A DNA stretch of 64,000 nucleotides, from positions 38,544,213 to 38,608,212 of the forward strand of contig OX387185.1 in assembly GCA_947561395.2 (NCBI GenBank), read 5' to 3'. Numbering within the stretch: the stretch's first letter is position 1; each line of letters starts with the position of its first letter. Below are positions 20,443 through 33,647 of this stretch, piece by piece. A program made the translations under genes and the position numbers. The notes beneath the pieces were generated by a model that was not told where the DNA came from, did no database searches, and was given only the letters and a program-made list of their open reading frames with translations. The stretch is from Buxus sempervirens (taxonomy: Eukaryota > Streptophyta > Magnoliopsida > Buxales > Buxaceae).

Positions 20443-20887
20443 TACTTTTTAGTGGTATTTTATAAAATTATTTAAGATTTAGTCCAAAACTTTTTGAGTT
20501 TTAATTTTTAGTAAACGTTTATCAAAATAATTAATTTTTAATGCTATTTCAATGTTACACGTAAATTCTTCCAAAAATACTCTTATACAACTTACTTTCG
20601 GGACTTGTACAAATAATAAATTGACTTATACAAGTTATTTTAGACTTGTACAAGCAATAAAATGACTTGTACAAGTTAATAAATTAGCTTGTACAAGTCA
20701 TTTGGATAAGTGATATAAGGGTATTCTTGGAATATTAGATTTGTAATAGTAAAATGGTATTAAAAATTAATTATGTTGACAAAGGTGTATTAAAAATTAA
20801 AACTCAAAACGTTGCTGACTAAATATTAAATAATGTGATAAAGCACAAATATTAAATAATGTGATAAAACACCACTAAAAATTAAGT
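20443..20887. repeat. AT-rich fold-back element with palindromic core
   Basis: The outer arms are imperfect inverted repeats (TTTTTAGTGGTATTTTAT ... AAACTTTTTGAGTTTTAATT at left; AATTAAAACTCAAAACGTT ... AAACACCACTAAAAATTAA at right). The centre (about 20595-20703) holds several copies of the perfect 12-bp palindrome ACTTGTACAAGT and variants. It is a non-coding MITE-like hairpin just upstream of ALIS. Confidence 0.6.
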
Positions 20888-21048
20888 TTCTCAATAGTAA
20901 AAGGGAAACAGAAGGAAAAAAAAAAAAAAAAAAAAAACTGCAAGAACGAGTACGTGAAGTTTCGTAATCGGATTTGGGGTTGTCTCTCCCTCTCTTAGAA
21001 AGTTAGTTGTTTCTGCAGATCGAAACTCGCATTGTCCGAACCAGAGAG

Positions 21049-24000
21049 ATGAATTCGAAGGGAGCTACGAGCTCCGGAAACGATGGAGCGACCGATGTTT
21101 CTGCTCCCAGGAAAAACTCGAAGAAACCTAAATGTGAGTTTCTTTAGAACTCAATTATCTTTTATGTTTCCCAAGTCCTTTAATTGATTTTTCTTCTTGT
21201 GATTTCCTTCGTGTCGTGTAAATTCATGTTGTGTTTATGGGACATAGCATCTTCTTTTCTGAATCGTCATTGCTCTTTCTGGGGATATTTTTTTGTTTTA
21301 ATTTTTATCCGGTTTGTAGTGATGGGATTTATGGATCAGTGATAAAACGAGGAATGTGGGTCAGTAATGTATGTGCTTGGTGCTTCAGATTGCAAATGTC
21401 TTGGTTCTGCATTGTTAGATGAATTCTCTGGAGATGTGGTTTAGACTGGTGGGTTATTAAGAATGGTTTGGTTATGAAAGCTGGTGGAAAATACGGTATT
21501 TATTCTGATTCTGAAAGTTGTTGGGACTGATTTGAGGGAGTAGAGAGAAAATTTTAGTTCTTGTATTTTTGGATTGAGATTAAATTTTAGAGGGTGGAAG
21601 TTAGTTTAGCTACAATTGTTCCTCTCCCACAACACCCTCATCCAAAAGCAACATACCTATGAGCAAGACAATTCATGGTTGGGCAGCTTACCCAGCCCGA
21701 TCTTGGGCGCTCTTGGAAATAATTATATGACAATATGATCAGGCTAGGATAAGGTTTCAAGGCCTGTTAAAATACCAGGTTTCAAGCCAATTATAGCCTG
21801 GTTGGCCTGAATTTTTTACATATACCATATTTTAATATCATGATATGTCATGTTGTATATGTACATGCTATTGGAAAGTCAACATCAGTAATGCTATGTA
21901 TATACATAATAATTTTTTGGCTTGTTCATACTAGTAGCAACTAGATTATCTTTGTATGAAGATAATAATCTTGAGCATGTATCTTTGTTGGAGGTTGTGC
22001 AAAAATAAAAGGATTTTAGCCCGACTCCCAAGAAATTTAAGACTCGTGGCTAGGCTTGATATTTTCTTAGGTAGTCTTGATTTGAATCATATGAGACCAA
22101 AGTTGGGTTTGGTGGGCTCAGTTAGGCTAAATGACTTATATTTAAATGTCTAGCTTGTCCTAACCTGAGATTATACCAATGCCATGATACTTAATGGCAT
22201 GAAACATATGAGTACCATTGCTTCTTTACTAGGAGAATCATTAATTCCCGTGTATTGTTGTAATGTAAGGAAGGCATCTCCTGATCCATGATAAGTTTCC
22301 GCCAAGAATACTGTAATTCCTGTTGAAATTACTTAGGATGAGATATTGGTGGTAAAGATAGAATAATTTTTTATAACTGGGAAATAAGCAAGTGAAAAGG
22401 GTAGTTCAGCAAGAACGAGTATCCTGATATAAAGTATTTGGGAGATCAATGAAAGGAACGTCAGTTGGAGTTGGCAGTTGGAAAGTAGACAGCATTAATA
22501 AAGGACACTGAAGTCTTCCAGGATAAGTTTGAAGCGTTCATTGCCATTGTTGATTATAAAAAAAATTGCTATCACACGTTATAATCCGCATTTGTTGAAA
22601 CTGGAAGAGGAGGAAAAGACAGTTTTCATCCTATTTGTAGAAGCAAAGGATTATCTAAAGCCTGACATTGAGATGTGAAAAATTAATTTCTTCAAAAGGA
22701 AAAACCAAGATAATATCAACACTAACAAAATATCAATGAGAAGAAGGATTATAACACCAAGAAGTCAAGAACCTTTAATAGGACAAGATGATAATTCGTC
22801 ATGACCTGGAATTAGAATGTAAATAAGGTCACACAACTGAAAACAGGAGGTAGGATATGGAGCAACGAAAGATTGGGAATTGAGAAGCATTATGGAATAG
22901 GTTAATATGTCCATTTTGAACTAATGACGGCACTCTGTTTACAAGATAAGAGGATATAATTATAGCATCTCCAAAAAGATAGTTTCTTATGTGCATGTTA
23001 AGCATAATGGTGAGGGAAAGTTCAAGTGAATGACAATTTTTACGCTCTGCAGAACTATTTATTATGGGTGTATGAATTCAAGAAATTTGATGTCCAATCC
23101 TATGCATCTGACCTATATTACAGCTTATGGAACATATTTTAAAGCACCAATTTTATTACAAAATTTTTTTAAGCATTCCAAATTGAACAGAAATTTCTTT
23201 GGGAAATAACTGGATAATGGTGAAATTTCGGTACAATCTTTTATTGAAAATAGCCATTCATTACAGAATGATCATTGACTGAAGTTACAATGTACGAAAA
23301 TTCTAACAAACTTTCCTGTCATATAAGACTCTAGATATTATATAATACCTCAAAAGAACTTGAACTGACATGAGAAAGACAAGATGCATGTTCATTTTGG
23401 CTAGCTGATAAGATTCATATCAAAATCTGATGGTGACTCCAAAGAAGGAAATAATAGTTTCTTTTCTAGAGTGATGGATGAAAAGGATGACTATGCCATT
23501 ATGTTACAGATTATCTTGAATGTTTTGCATTAGCACTAGCTTTAGGATCACAGTTCAAGTAATAGATCCCTTACAATGGATTCCTACCATCAATCATCCT
23601 CTTTATCTTGAGGTTTGGCAAGGAATGAGGAAAGGATAATAGGTTATAGAGCAGTTGAAGAGTTTTGTAAGTTTACTAATAACTAGAAGGTTAAACAAAA
23701 GTTTGGGAAATGCACTTATACTCTACTTATGTCAAAGATAAGGAAGAGGTAGGAAAATTTCCTTTTCCAGTACTGGAATGTGTAGACTTGTCAACAAGAA
23801 TAACGTGGGAATTAGAAGGACAAAAAGCAGAAAGTGAAGATCACACACCAAATACATGAAAGGGGCACTTGAAACAATAATCTTTTGTAGTGACTGTTGA
23901 CAAGCTGAAGTGCTCGAGTGAGCAGGAATTGCAGTGAATGAAGAGGGCCCCATAAATAGGGAAGACTTTTTTTTTTCTTTTTTTCAAACCAAGTAATTGT

Positions 24001-27000
24001 TTTGAAAGCAGAATTGAATCTTTATAATTGTTGGCTGATGAACTTCTATTTTAGGCTTATCTACCCCTCACTAGTAGATGCCAAAATTTTGTCAAAGTTG
24101 GTTTCAAATGTGCAGCCAAAAAATTTTCAAATGGCACTAACACCTGAACTGCAGCCATTAGAAGATAGTCAATGGCCCCTTGGTAAAACCTCCTACTAGA
24201 AGGGGACATTAGGGCAGACCTCTCCTTTAGAGAAGGAAAAGCAACAACTGAAGCTTGTTTAAGGTGTATATCATTATTACTCAAGGAGGGAAGCGCATCA
24301 CTTTCTAATGTTTTCTTAAAACTCAATATCTCTAACCAGTGGGTGATATATATTTAGTTCATCCCACACACTGCATGGAGTACCATAATAATTTTTCTCA
24401 TTGTTGACATGTGAGAATATTCTTAAACAGTTAATATACCCTTGAAACATTGTTTCTTATGGAATATATTTCACGGACAGCATGCAGAACTTATTTAGCG
24501 GTCTTAAAAACATTACGTTTATACTCACCCAAGACTCTATTCCATTACAAAGTCAAGTCGTAAGTAATACTTATCTTGGAGCCATTCACCATACTGTTGA
24601 TCTGATTTGGCTGCTTGCTCTTCAAGTATGAATTTTAAATAGTGTCTAATACCAAAAAAAAAAAAAGTTTATTTAGTAGATTGATCGTAACGGAGATAAT
24701 TGATCCATTCAGATCAATGTTTACAATTCCGCTATTTTCCAAGGTGGCAACACAAAACTAGCTTGAAAAACGAAATTTCGAAGATTCCTATATGTTGTCG
24801 AAATTTCGCGAAATATAGCGAAATGTCGTTGAAAATTTGGCGACATCAAGTAAAAGTTTTCAGATTTTCCCTGATATCAGCGAAATGTCGGCGACATTTA
24901 GTGAAATGACAGGAATTTACATTTTTTTAGCTTTTTTTCGATTCTAGCAATTTTCCCTTATTTCGGCGAAATTTCGCCTACATTTCACTAGTGAAACCTA
25001 GAGAAATGTCGTTTGAAATGACATTGTAAACCTTGATTCAGATTTATAGTGGTTATTTGAACTTTGAAGCCCAATGGAATCAACCAAGTTACAAGAATAG
25101 TCTTAATTTTGGTCTCAGATTCAATCAAACCAGCGTTTTTATACAGTAACTTGAATACACATTAAGGCTCCATTAGATTTTGCTTTTCAAAGGTGTTTTT
25201 TGCTTTTAGAAGTAAGAGAGTTGTTACGTCCCAAATCCGGTATAATAATTTTGATGCAAATTATTCGAATTGGAGTGTGACTGAAATTGAAATATCCGTT
25301 AGAGCATGATAATATTTAAATAAAACTTGCAAAAGTAACTGACATTAAGTGAATAAGTAAATCCTACAACATTCAACCTTTAAATAAATAGGTAAAACAC
25401 CTATAAATCAATGTAACTGAAATAAAACCATAAAATCTAAAAAAAATCTCGTCAGTTGAATAAAATCCTTAACTACTCTAAGTAGACTTATTTTGATGCC
25501 TTAGCATGTCGATTTTAGTATAGTCTACTATTTCTATTATTGATCTTTGTTGTACCTGCATAATGAGCCAAGTTTGGTTGGTAATATTCTACATATTTAG
25601 TTTCCATTGAAAATATTATAATAGACCCAAAAAACAAACACATGCAAAAGTGGAATTTATAGGATGCAAAAGTGGAATTTATAGGATGCAAAAATGCACT
25701 TGAATTTTTTATTTAATTTCATATAACCCAAGATGCACGCAAACCCTAAACAAATACCTTCCAATATTCCATGCCATATAAACCATGTAAATACATGTGC
25801 AACCAAGTATGCAGAATACAATGCATATGATGTGTATTGGATACATCAGACATCACATTCCTTCTGTAGTCTCTAGGTCCCAAACTTCTTCGTACATCTA
25901 TAATATTATACGTACATCGCAATTCTAAGAGCTTTTAACCAATCAAATCACAATTATAAGTCACTATTTAGGAAAAAGGGAATACACCGATAAATGTTGC
26001 AGACATGCCTGTGATAGCCTGGCCTGCTTCTAATACCTAACACAGTCACGTTCTACAATCACTACCTAACCAATCTGAGGTCTAGGCACTCATGTCATAA
26101 CTTACTACAAATTGGGTCTTTGGACATCGCGAATACCTCCACCATGATGTGCAAGAATATATCAAAAAGAGTTGTTTATGAATTTTGGATCCCATATCCT
26201 TACACTTATCCTTGCTATAGATGTTTGTGACTTTTGAGTTATAGACTCTCACACCTCTCCATTGCTAATAGAGTTGTTGTTGGCTTTTAGGTTCTAAGTT
26301 TTCACCGAATGCTCTCAGTGGTATGCAGTTTCATGCAATTCCATTTAATCCAATTATCATGTAGTCATGTATTCGTTCATAATTCATAGTCATGCAAGTA
26401 TCCATAGTCTCTCATATTAATTTCACAAGAATTAAAAGTGTAAAACGTCTTGGAGAATATCGAATAAAATTAGTTAAATCAGTAATCACTGATAACTAAT
26501 TTGGTAGTGAAATCAGGTCATTCACTTATGTTATTCATTATCAACAATTTAATTCAATAATAAAGATTTACAACAAAATTTTATGATTTACAACCAAAAC
26601 TATGTCAATAAAATTGCATATTCAGCTGTTGACGGGGATAGTGCACCTTGTGATTTCAGATTATTTTGTAGATCACATCCAAGTTCCAATTATTGCAGGT
26701 TTTAATTGTTTGATTCCTTTAATTAATTTAACTATCATAATTTAGGACAGAATCAATTAGATTCTCTTACAAAAATTAATTATATTAACACATAGGGCTT
26801 GTCGTTTGGGATAGTATCCTATGGCCTATGGTAATTAATACTTACTGTTAATTAACCTAAAACTAAATAACTAATTAATCAATTTAAAGATTCTCATATA
26901 ACTAATTAAGTAATTTATCATTGGAAAGATTCTTTTATGACTAACCAATAACCTAACTATTAGAAAGATTCTCTTAACTAACCAACTACTCTTATGACTA

Positions 27001-30000
27001 AAAAATTAATAGGCTAGGACTGTTGTCCAAGACAATATCCTGATGCTTATGTAATTAATTTAAGTTCAATTACTTATACAATTAGCCCCAATCATTTGGT
27101 CCTAAAGCTATAGAAAAACGTAAATAATTTATTTAGAGGACTGTCATTTAGATAGCCCTAATTAATTTAATTATTTTGTAGATAATTTTTACATCATTAT
27201 ATGTAACTAGTATTTATGATTACTCAGTAAATACTCCTTTTATTAGTGACTTAAAAAAGGCTAGTCCAGTGCATGAGGCTCCTGCTATTGAGTGGGGTCT
27301 GATGTACACAACCCTACCTCACAAGCGAGGGGGCTCTTTCTTGTGATTCAAACCCACAACCTTTATGCCGCAATGGAGCAACCTATAACCCTAAATTAAT
27401 TGAATAATTAATATGATAAAATACTACAACCCTCATTGCTCTTGATAGGACTGTCACAGAATCAAAATTCTACAATATATATGAATGTTTTTTTTCATCT
27501 AATAACCTCTCGATGGTCCTGTCAATATACTCACTTCCAGAAATGAGAGAACTCTTAATTAAAACTTTCCCACAATTCATGCTCCTATGGGTTGTAACAT
27601 TACACATAAAATCATACACTTTCTATACATGAAATAATGAAATTGACTTTCACCATTTACATGCTTCTAAGGTTAACATTATCGAGAAAGCTGCATGATC
27701 ATCAAAAACAAATTAAAAAACGGCAAGAATCAGATACAAAACACCAATAGTTCCTGCTATCAGTGAGAAATTCTTTTTTTCTCCCTAGTCTTGCATGCAG
27801 TCCTCATAAATCATATATTTCATCCTAAATTCCTAATCAAAGAACATCACACATTGATAAAGACCATCAAGGCCTCAAGAAACTGATTTAAATCATCAAG
27901 ACTGCACTACTATCAGCAAGAATTCTTATATGAACAATCAAAAATACAATAACTTGATCAGTAACTGATTTAAAACATCAATAATGTATTGATATCATCG
28001 AGGATCTGATCTAAATAATTAATAACACAATAATACAATCAAGAAACTGATTTAGATCATCAAGAACCATTGAACAATATCAAGAATCAATTTTTAAGGT
28101 TTCTTCCACTATTCTAAAACCGTAAAAGGAATCAAAGTAGATGAAATTCACCTACCTTTGTTGCTGGAAAACCTTTTTTCTGCAGTTGATTCTTCTCTAA
28201 AACTAGAACTTTTCTCCTTTTCCATATTTTTTAAGGTTGAAGTGTGGTTCTCCCTTCTATCTCTTCAATTTCATCCACTTGAAATGCAATAATGGGAGAA
28301 AATAATAAGTCTTTAAATACTTCTTGTTTTAGGGTTTTCTTGAATTTATTAAGTTTATAAAAATACCCTTAATTCTAGTTGTACAGTCCTATTTCTCATT
28401 TAATTAAACTAAAACCAACAGAACTCTTATTTATTTAGAATTTAGGCCTCTTAGTTAAAAGTTATTACTGAAATACCCTCATTCCTTTATGGGCCCACAC
28501 CCAATTCAACCATTATGTCTAATTCTTTCTAGTTAAGTTAATTTTTAAAAAACTTGTTCAACCCTATTGTTACCATTGTTTGGTTAGTAATCTGTGAAGT
28601 ACAGTTTTAATTCTTAATTGAAGCAAGAAGGCAATTTTTTTTGCTTCTAAAAAGAAATAAAAATGTCGATTAACTGAAGATATGATTTTTGATAGAGCAG
28701 GATGGAGAGACAAGATTCATTTCGCTAACCCCACTTTGGTTGGAAGTGGCTTATGATGATGATGAAAAAGAAATAAAAAGAAATAGCAAACTGTTGCTTC
28801 ATAGTAAGGGGTTACCTTAGTATAATACCAGCGTTAATAATAGAGAACAATATTTGTTGAATCTTGTTTGACCATCAATTCAGCAATATCAGATCTTTTA
28901 AACTTGAAAACAGCAATTCTAGATCAGAATTTAGAGCATTAAAAGGTCATAACATCATGTATGCCAAAAAGTAACAGCAGATTTCCAGCTTGAGAAACAT
29001 CAAATGTAGCTCATAAACAGCCAACCGTAAATCACATGCAGTTTCCCCTTAAATCACAACCGTAAATCAAATGTAGCTCATAACATCAAATTCTAGGTTG
29101 ATGAACGTGGACGAAGATAAAAAGAAGTGGAGCATATTTATTGTTTTATTTGGGAGAAGAATCAGAAACAAAGAAGAAAAAATCAATTGAGAGAAGAAAA
29201 ACCAGTAGTAAAGCAAATGGATCAGATCACTTTATATGAATAAAAGAAAATGAAGGAAGAGAACAAAGAAGAAACAATGAATTAAGTGAAAAGAGAGTGT
29301 GTCAATTCTGTTGATTAATTCTATGGTTCCTTACTTCATAATAAAAGTTGAAGTTAGAAAAAGTTCCTCTCCTTGTAACATTTGTAACAAAAGCTAAAAA
29401 AATAAATAACTATGCAAGAGAATGAAGCTCTATTGCAAGCTTGAAAGATAAACCTTCCCAAGCAGTTGGAGTTATTGAAAAAACTTTCTGGCATTTGTAG
29501 GTAGAAGAGGCATGGTTCTGAGAATATCTTCTTGCTCCTCAGACTCTCACATGATGCAATCATCTCCTTTTTTTTAAGGAGAATATAATGTGGATGGTTT
29601 GTCAGATATGGTGCCTTTGTTGCTAGGGTAATAGAGGTCTCTTCAATGACAAAAATATTGATTTTCTTGCAGTTTCCTAGAAAAAGGACAAGATCAGACT
29701 CAAACCACCTTATGTATTATTCAATCACGAAATCAACTGGAAGGAACCAAAGGCATTCTTTAAATTGACTTTCAGAACTAAAACTTCTGCAAACAGGTTG
29801 AAAATCTGCAGATTTTGGAGCCCTTTACAGTGGGCCTTTCTTGAACCTGTCAAAATTTTGCCATTTTTAATGAAATCTGATAGTTATACGATGTAACTTT
29901 CTCAAATTTCATTTTTGGCAAATCATCACACGATGTTGTGCTAAAAATGTTCAAATCACAACTCACAAGCATTTATAATATTTCTTTTGGTGGGCCCAGG

Positions 30001-33000
30001 AAATGAAAAATTCAGGTGAAATTTTGCTGATTTTTCCATGGTATAAAATTTTTGGAAGTACTTAAAAATTTGAGGTTGTTGTTCTGATGTGTATTTGACC
30101 TTGCACATGGATGTTCTAGAAAGCACTAGAGCTGGAACTCCATTTGGAAAAGGTATTCCTTTAGTATTTGATTCACCATCAGTTTTTGAGTGAGACATGT
30201 TTTTGGCCAGTTTGATGGATGATGTTCTTGCCAATTCAGCCAGTCAATCTGCTGCCAGGGAATCATCTCTGGATATACCATGTTGACTATAAGGCCTGTT
30301 GATACCTGTATATTGGATTGGTCATGTATAATACCAACCATTGATATCTTAAGTTATTTTGGCTTTTCAACAAGAAACATATTGCATCAAGACATCCTCC
30401 TTCCGCACGTACAATGTGTTTGAGGCTGAAAATTTGCACATGAAATAGGGTTGAGTGAAACAGCTCGTGGGTGGGAGGTGTGGCCACTCAGTTGACATAT
30501 TGCAAACTACTTGGAAAGGTGCAATCAGACCTTAGGATGGAGTCTTTTATTCCCCATCCCCCTCTTCCCATTTTATAAAATTTTTTTTCTTGTTTCTATC
30601 ATCACTGCTTTGCAAAGAAGGAAGAGTTCCTTCTTTCATTTCTTCCCACTGACTTGCAAATTCAAATGTTTTGCCCTTGTTTCACTTGCTGCAATCTTGA
30701 AATTCTATTTTATAATGTGGTGAATCTTAGTTTTTATGCTTATTTAAGAGGACAAGATTTTGGTTGTTGCAGATTCTAGGTTTACACAGCAAGAGCTTCC
30801 TGCTTGCAAACCAATTCTAACACCCGGATGGGTAAGTATCTATTTAGTTGAATTTTATCCTATCAACATTCTAGGGGTAAAACTCTGTGTTGGACTTTCT
30901 TTTTAGTGCCCCCTCTGAAGTTTTCTTTGCATAATTTTTGTTGTTTCAGGTCATCACAACATTCATACTTATTGGCATTGTCTTCATCCCAATTGGCCTT
31001 GCTTCATTATTTGCATCCCGGCGGGTAATTTATATTATAATCCTTGTTAATATCTTGTCAAGGTTTGCCTATTTTTTCAATGTCAGCTTTATGTATCGAC
31101 TTGAAGCTCGTCTTTGCTTGACATGTAGGTGGTGGAGATTGTACACCGTTATGATCAGGATTGCATTCCCCAAAATTATAGCAAAAGTAAGCTTGAATAT
31201 ATTCAGAATAGTAGAACAAACAAAACTTGTACAAGGCATTTAACTGTGAGTTCAAATTCATTCATTTCTGGCATGTTTACAGAAATTGGTTCTTTCATTC
31301 AATTTGAATGACTTTCTAACTTAAAAATTTCCTTGTTTCCTTCTATTGATATTCCTAACTGCTTTTTTCTTCATGATTCTTAGGTTCCAAAGCACATGAA
31401 CAGTCCCGTGTATGTTTATTACCAGCTTGACAATTTCTATCAGAATCATCGTCGGTATGTAGAATTTTCTTGAAAATCCATGGTGGTTTCTAGTTAATCT
31501 TGTGTTTTTCTTAAATAATTTCTATTTATTTATTTTACTGTTCTGTTTATTTTAAGTACATTTTATTAGTTATTTTTTATTCAGTAATGACTATTGATCA
31601 AAATTTTAGCCTTTACTATTTCAAGTTACTTCTCTTCTTCTTCTGATCTTTAATCATATCCACATAAGTTCAGCAAAACATATCCACATCTAGGCCTAAT
31701 ATCATTATCTGAAAGTTCATTCTGGATGGTAAAAATATCACTGAACAGATTGACAAATGTAAAGCTTGAACGGACAATTTGTTTCCTCTTGAGGTTGAAG
31801 CAGACTGGCAACCTATGGATAAAGATTTTTAATTCACATAATGAAGTTGTTTATTTTTATTTTATTTTTCTAAGTATCCATTTTCGGTTTCTCAAAGGCA
31901 AAAGATTCTCTCTTTCTCTCAATTGTAGAGATTATAGAAATAAAATATCAAATGACTGAAATATGTCTCCTGGACTCTGTAATCGTGCTGTATTTTTCTT
32001 CATTTATTTTAGGCTCAACTAGATGTGTTGAGTTACCCATCTCTATTCAGTTTCTTTTATGTAGTCTAGCACAATAGCCTTCTAATATTTAGTGCTTTTG
32101 TCCTATCGATTAAAGTACTCAGGAAGCATTGGAATTCTAAGTTTGTATCAGAATTTATAAAATGTCCAAAAACATAACTATTAACAAAATTTTAACATCA
32201 ATTTTTTCACATGGTGATTACAGTAGTACAAAACCTGATATTTTCAGCTTCCTAACTTGTGTATGCATTGCACAGCTATGTTAAAAGCAGAAGTGATAAG
32301 CAATTGCGAAGCAAGGCGAGTGAACATGACACGAGTTCTTGTGATCCCGAAGGAACCTCAAATGGCTCTCCAATTGTCCCTTGTGGTCTCATTGCTTGGA
32401 GTTTGTTCAATGATACATACGGATTTAATGTTAAAAACAAGAAGATAGAAGTCAACAAAAAGAATATAGCCTGGAAGAGTGACCGAGACCATAAGTTTGG
32501 ATCTGATATCTATCCTAAAAACTTTCAGAGTGGAGGCTTGATTGGAGGAGCCAAACTTAATGCCAGCAAACCTGTAACTGTTATAATTTTTTTTTTCTTT
32601 TTCTATATTTTCTCTTAATTTTGATTTTTCTCAACTACTATTGGTTCTTTAACTACACATGACAGTTGAGTGAGCAAGAGGATCTTATTGTTTGGATGCG
32701 GACAGCAGCATTGCCAACTTTCAGAAAGCTATATGGGAAAATAGAGGTAGATCTTGAAGCTAATGAGGAGGTAATAGTTGTAATACAGAACAACTATAAC
32801 ACCTACAGTTTTGGGGGCAAGAAGAAACTGGTTCTTTCCACCACAAGTTGGATTGGTGGAAAGAATAATTTCCTAGGCGTAGCATATCTTACAGTTGGCG
32901 GACTCTGCCTGTTCTTGGCAATAAGCTTCATACTTGTGTATGTGATCAAGCCAAGGTTAGTGGATTTGCTCAACCAGATTTTCTTTTTCCTACCTTTATT

Positions 33001-33647
33001 GTTTAAGCATTTACAAGTTATGTTAATTTCCTTGATCTTTTCTTTCAATAATTATCTTTGTCCTATTGTTATTTAATGAAGGAAAAATTGAAGAAAACGT
33101 ATTGTTTGATCTGGAAATGATTGAACAGTGAAGCCTAGTTTCTTATCACTCAATTTTGTCTTTCAAATGAATAGTCCTACTAGCATGGAAACTCATTAAT
33201 ATGAATTATCCTAATAATCTTGTCTGAAACTAAGGATGATTTATGGGTTTCACTATTTTCATGTTTGGACTTTAGATTTTTCATTTTGGGTAAGCATATT
33301 AAATTGTCTGTTTTCAGTAAATCTCTCCCGTGAATAGTGTAAGTTGTATACATGGGTGAAGTATCCCCCTTTGGTTGAATAGAGCTTGCAATTTGTCACC
33401 TGATCTGTTAAACTGCCTCAATTTATATTGGGTTCGGATTGAGTTTTTTAAGTGATGGTTCAGTTACTGGAAATATTTGGTCTTGATAATGTGATATTAA
33501 ACCTGAGAATAGAAATTAACCCATTTCATGTTTCATGTTTGGTACAATTTGCTGTACTAATTGTGTTTGGGGGTACTTTTCTGCAGGCCTCTAGGGGATC
33601 CCTCCTTCTTGTCGTGGAACAGGAATCCAGCAGGACATTTGAATTAA
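21049..33647 (+). CDS. ALA-interacting subunit (ALIS), CDC50/LEM3 family
   Basis: Beta subunit of P4-type ATPases (ALA lipid flippases), needed for their ER exit and transport activity. Eight exons splice in frame with GT-AG borders: 21049-21133, 30773-30831, 30950-31024, 31129-31245, 31384-31454, 32276-32573, 32666-32955 and 33587-33647. They give 351 residues, against about 350 for Arabidopsis ALIS1. A short cytosolic N-terminus carries KYSRFTQQELPACKPILTPG. The first membrane segment is about residues 49-70 (VITTFILIGIVFIPIGLASL). The exoplasmic domain follows with family motifs (PVYVYYQLDNFYQNHRRYVK, PCGLIAWSLFNDTYGF, LSEQEDLIVWMRTAALPTFR, QNNYNTYSFGGKKKLVLSTT). The second membrane segment is about residues 305-330 (AYLTVGGLCLFLAISFILVY). 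Extracellular Cys and N-x-S/T sites suggest disulfides and glycosylation. Intron 1 is about 9.6 kb. I cannot say which ALIS paralogue this is. Confidence 0.96.
24770..25020. repeat. CGAAATTTCG-rich fold-back block
   Basis: Many overlapping copies of GAAATTTCG, GCGAAATGTCG and CGGCGAAATTTCGCC occur in both orientations, forming a self-complementary block. Similar fragments are seen near 20085-20275. It is probably a MITE or degenerate repeat; the family is not identified. Confidence 0.45.
25222..28600 (-). mobile_element. Possible LTR-type insertion in ALIS intron 1 (right limit unclear)
   Basis: TGTTACGTCCCAAATCCGG at 25222 resembles the reversed end of the 10276-13276 and 49346-55596 elements (TGTAACGCCCCGGATCC type). 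The following 3 kb is AT-rich noncoding DNA. No matching terminus or target duplication was found on the right, so the extent is a guess. Confidence 0.3.
27253..27382 (-). mobile_element. Au-SINE-like copy
   Basis: Read on the minus strand, a B-box-like GGTTTGAATC is followed by GAGGTAGGGTTGTGTACATC, AGACCCC, then GGAGCCTCATGCACTGGACT and a T run. This order matches the plant Au SINE as I remember it. It is a tRNA-derived, non-coding retroposon lying antisense in ALIS intron 1. Confidence 0.6.
28690..28770 (+). mobile_element. SINE-like 3' end with GAT repeats
   Basis: ATTCATTTCGCTAACCCCAC then GGAAGTGGCTTATGATGATG ATG and an A-rich tail resembles the common plant retroposon ending ATTCATGTAGCCGACCCCA ... 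GGC TTTGATGATG. It is a fragment with no clear 5' part. Confidence 0.4.

Larger units (their letters stand above)
21134..30772 (+). other. ALIS intron 1 (9.6 kb), repeat-rich
   Basis: The donor GTGAGT at 21134 and acceptor TTGTTGCAG ending 30772 join codons for K-Y (AAA, T|AT). The intron holds a CGAAATTTCG block (about 24770-25020), an LTR-like start at 25222, an Au-SINE-like copy (27253-27382) and another SINE-like 3' end (28690-28770). The rest is AT-rich sequence with no recognisable reading frame. Confidence 0.85.

Noticed and set aside
20595-20703. Repeated ACTTGTACAAGT resembling a CRISPR-like array
   Set aside because: Plant nuclear context, repeats are palindromes within a fold-back element, and the spacers are not unique or regular.
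30126-30341. Short minus-strand frames just upstream of ALIS exon 2
   Set aside because: Could be a copia gag remnant, but no motif is clear enough to call it.
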